Of a stretch of 64,000 bases of DNA, positions 63,731-64,000 are shown one piece after another. A model generated the notes under the pieces. That model ran no database searches. It saw only the letters and a program-made list of their open reading frames with translations, and had not been told where the DNA came from. The DNA is from Bradyrhizobium zhanjiangense (GTDB lineage: Bacteria; Pseudomonadota; Alphaproteobacteria; Rhizobiales; Xanthobacteraceae), in assembly GCF_004114935.1 (NCBI RefSeq), contig NZ_CP022221.1:3121001-3185000 (forward strand), read 5' to 3'. The number at the start of each line of letters is the position of its first letter. The stretch's first letter is position 1. Made by a program: the position numbers and the translations under genes.

Positions 63731-64000
63731 GTGACCACCTACTCATGACCAGCGATGAGCCCGTGACTGCAGATTGGAAGTTGCGGGTTGACGAAATGCC
63801 GCCCCAACTTTGCCGACAAGGTTTTCATCGGTGCTACTACTGAAGCAGTACAGTTATCGTTCGAGATTCCTGATCAATGGTTGGAAATAAATTCGTGCCC
63901 CTCATTTGAGCCTCTCGGCTGGCACACGACTGAGATCGGGATGATTCCAGCCGCTGTCGCGCTTGATGACCAGTCCTCGTAGTGATCTTAATGAATAGTA
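63731..64000. other. Right edge, no supported gene
   Basis: 270 bases. A plus-strand frame from a TTG at 63788 to 63982 encodes 64 residues with a plausible mixed composition (VQLSFEIPDQWLEINSC), but start codon and ribosome site are poor. It could be a fragment of a larger gene or noise. Confidence 0.2.

Overview
The window reads as chromosomal DNA of a GC-rich alphaproteobacterium, most likely a Bradyrhizobium-like member of the Hyphomicrobiales. This rests on codon use, the gene families, and an RmInt1-like group II intron sitting in an IS630 element; it is inference, because no rRNA or housekeeping marker is present. No tRNA, rRNA or CRISPR array was seen.

Positions 1 to about 33 kb are a Wzx/Wzy-type exopolysaccharide (or capsule/O-antigen) locus. 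It has a Wzc-like tyrosine autokinase (partial, left edge), dTDP-rhamnose synthesis (rmlC-rmlB-rmlD-rmlA), UDP-ManNAcA synthesis (wecB, wecC) with a WecG/TagA-type transferase, an aminotransferase and two SDR epimerases. A CDP-sugar branch follows (glucose-1-phosphate cytidylyltransferase, SAF-domain oxidoreductase, second 3,5-epimerase, PIG-L deacetylase). The flippase Wzx, a Wzy-like polymerase, about six further glycosyltransferases, three methyltransferases and a secreted beta-helix protein complete it. The priming transferase and the Wza exporter are not in view. Transcription units are divergent around AT-rich spacers near 2.2, 8.3, 17.9 and 25.9 kb.

Positions 33 to 38 kb are a mobile-element zone. 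An IS630 element with perfect inverted repeats has its transposase split by a group II intron exactly at the first catalytic Asp motif. The intron-encoded maturase is itself frameshifted. A PAP2 phosphatase and a decayed IS66 fragment follow.

Positions 38 to 62.8 kb are a cell-surface and export zone. (a) A type I secretion cassette (PrtD-like ABC protein, HlyD-like adaptor) sits behind a 924-residue protein made of a beta-helix domain, Ig-like repeats and an RTX-like C-terminus; its beta-helix domain is a close paralogue of the Sec-exported protein in the polysaccharide locus. (b) An exosortase with an EpsI-like partner and a 77-residue candidate substrate ending in a sorting-type tail. (c) A five-gene module: a 1,897-residue LEPR-XLL surface protein with LamG, Ig-like, FnIII, sugar-dehydrogenase and PKD domains; a short SecA-like ATPase; a PqqD-like/M50-protease/HlyD fusion; a GAF/HlyD fusion; and a divergent HlyD adaptor. 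A LapG-like cysteine protease lies just beyond. Module (c) looks like a dedicated, poorly described export or processing system and is the most interesting part of the window.

The right end carries an H-NS-family nucleoid protein and small uncertain ORFs. About ten short AT-rich islands mark the 5' ends of transcription units throughout, which suggests shared control by an AT-rich-DNA-binding regulator (MucR/Ros- or H-NS-like).
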